Assembly (NCBI GenBank): GCA_005878325.1
Contig: VBMR01000154.1
Location: forward strand, 1 to 5,636
Direction of reading: 5' to 3'
From: Methanobacteriota archaeon
GTDB taxonomy: Archaea; Thermoplasmatota; Thermoplasmata; RBG-16-68-12
DNA length: 5,636 nucleotides
A model generated the notes under the pieces. That model did not search any database, was not told where the DNA came from, and was given only the letters and a program-made list of their open reading frames with translations. Below are positions 5,010 through 5,636 of the stretch, piece by piece. The translations under genes were made by a program, and so were the position numbers. Numbering within the stretch: the stretch's first letter is position 1; each line of letters begins with the position of its first letter.

Positions 5010-5636
5010 TTACGCCGAGGTGATAAAGGCTTTCCCCCACGTCGCGGGACGGATCCGCGGCCGGCGGCGCGCGACGCGGTCCGGTGCGAAGCCCGTCCGG
5101 TCCTCGAAATCTCCCGGCCCCAGGAGGAGATCGAGGTGGGGCAACGCCTCCCGCATGCCCGCGGTCGCGGGCTCGAATCGAGGGTCGTCGGCGTACGGGT
5201 TCACCCAGACGACGAGATGGGACAGCCGACGGAGGTGTCGCAGGGCGCTCGACAGGCGAGCCGTTTCCCCGAGGTCCCACCCGTCGCTCACGATCACGAG
5301 GGTGGTCTCCTCGTGAATCAGTCCCCCATACCGATGGAGGAAATCCTCCAGGCACGGACCGATTCGGGTGCCTCCTCCCATCGGGCGCAGTCGAGCGGAG
5401 ACCGCGCGGGCCGCATGGGCGTAGCTCCGGCCCCGCAGGGACTCCGTCACTTCTTCGAGCCTCGTGCCGAAAGCGAACGAGCGCGTCTTCCGGACGAGAC
5501 GATGAAAGGCGTATACGAGGGCGAACACGTTGGCTTCGTGCTCGCGCATCGAACCGCTCACATCCCAGAGGACCACGAAATCCGCCCGACGCTTCTTCCG
5601 CTTCCGGAATCGAAACTCGACCCACTCGCCGCCCTG
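5010..5636 (-). CDS. coxE: CoxE family VWA-domain CODH maturation protein, C-terminal part
   Basis: The frame is open from the right edge to a TAA at 5010-5012, giving the last 208 residues of a protein usually about 380-400 long. A von Willebrand A domain has a complete metal-ion-dependent adhesion site: DVSGS at 25-29, the Thr of GGGTRIG (Thr90) and the Asp of VSDGWD (Asp118). A basic stretch (RFRKRKKRR, 9-17) precedes the first VWA strand. The later VWVNPYADDPRFEP and MREALPHLD segments (about 142-168) are typical of CoxE. In O. carboxidovorans, CoxE works with the MoxR-type AAA+ ATPase CoxD in sulfuration and copper insertion at the Mo site after CoxL folds. CoxD is not in this window. 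About 30 residues after GDFED are Arg-rich and not familiar to me. The gene lies 37 bases upstream of coxM on the same strand, so they are probably co-transcribed. CoxE is far likelier than another VWA family because of the neighbours. Confidence 0.87.
   Translation of the reverse strand, partial: QGGEWVEFRFRKRKKRRADFVVLWDVSGSMREHEANVFALVYAFHRLVRKTRSFAFGTRLEEVTESLRGRSYAHAARAVSARLRPMGGGTRIGPCLEDFLHRYGGLIHEETTLVIVSDGWDLGETARLSSALRHLRRLSHLVVWVNPYADDPRFEPATAGMREALPHLDLLLGPGDFEDRTGFAPDRVARRRPRIRPATWGKAFITSA

Noticed and set aside
5016..5040. TTTATC preceded by GAAAG on the minus strand, resembling an archaeal TATA/BRE promoter before coxM
   Set aside because: It lies inside the last codons of coxE (Lys-Ala-Phe-Ile). 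The match is short, the organism is not known to be archaeal, and coxE-coxM co-transcription explains expression without it.

Overview
The window is densely coding, rich in G+C (about two thirds by eye) and clearly prokaryotic. Genes abut or overlap and most starts carry Shine-Dalgarno-like motifs. Its core is a minus-strand operon for an aerobic, molybdenum-dependent carbon monoxide dehydrogenase (CODH). In transcription order it reads coxE (5' end off the right edge), coxM, coxS, coxL, coxG. A single plus-strand gene, cut by the left edge, converges on coxG. I cannot name the organism. CODHs of this type are known from Pseudomonadota, Actinomycetota, Chloroflexota and some archaea, and nothing here settles which. 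An uncultured-lineage metagenome contig is plausible.

Layout, left to right: (1) 1-765, plus strand, C-terminal part of an Asp-box/BNR beta-propeller protein; (2) a 7-bp inverted repeat at 757-775 holding the stop codons of both convergent genes, which are separated by one base; (3) coxG, an SRPBCC-domain CODH accessory protein; (4) coxL, the catalytic Mo-Cu subunit; (5) coxS, the two-[2Fe-2S] subunit; (6) coxM, the FAD subunit; (7) a perfect 17-nt hairpin between coxE and coxM, next to the coxM ribosome binding site; (8) the C-terminal part of coxE, a VWA-domain maturation protein.

The catalytic subunit carries the form I loop AYRCSFR. The Cys, Gln, Phe and Glu positions correspond to those around the Mo-Cu centre of Oligotropha carboxidovorans CODH, so genuine CO oxidation is predicted rather than the less certain activity of form II homologues. 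The M-S-L subunit order is also the form I order. Electrons would run from CO at the Mo-Cu site of CoxL, through the two iron-sulfur clusters of CoxS, to FAD in CoxM, and then to the respiratory chain, perhaps with help from CoxG. CoxE would act in assembling the active site. M, S and L are joined by a 1-nt gap (M/S) and a 4-nt ATGA overlap (S/L), consistent with coupled translation of a 1:1:1 complex.

The enzyme belongs to a known family. The points worth a second look are the position of coxE ahead of the structural genes, the two hairpins placed exactly at gene junctions, the compact CoxG, and a glycine in the CoxL GGGFGGK motif. No stretch longer than about 40 bases lacks a gene, and I see no RNA gene, mobile element or CRISPR array.
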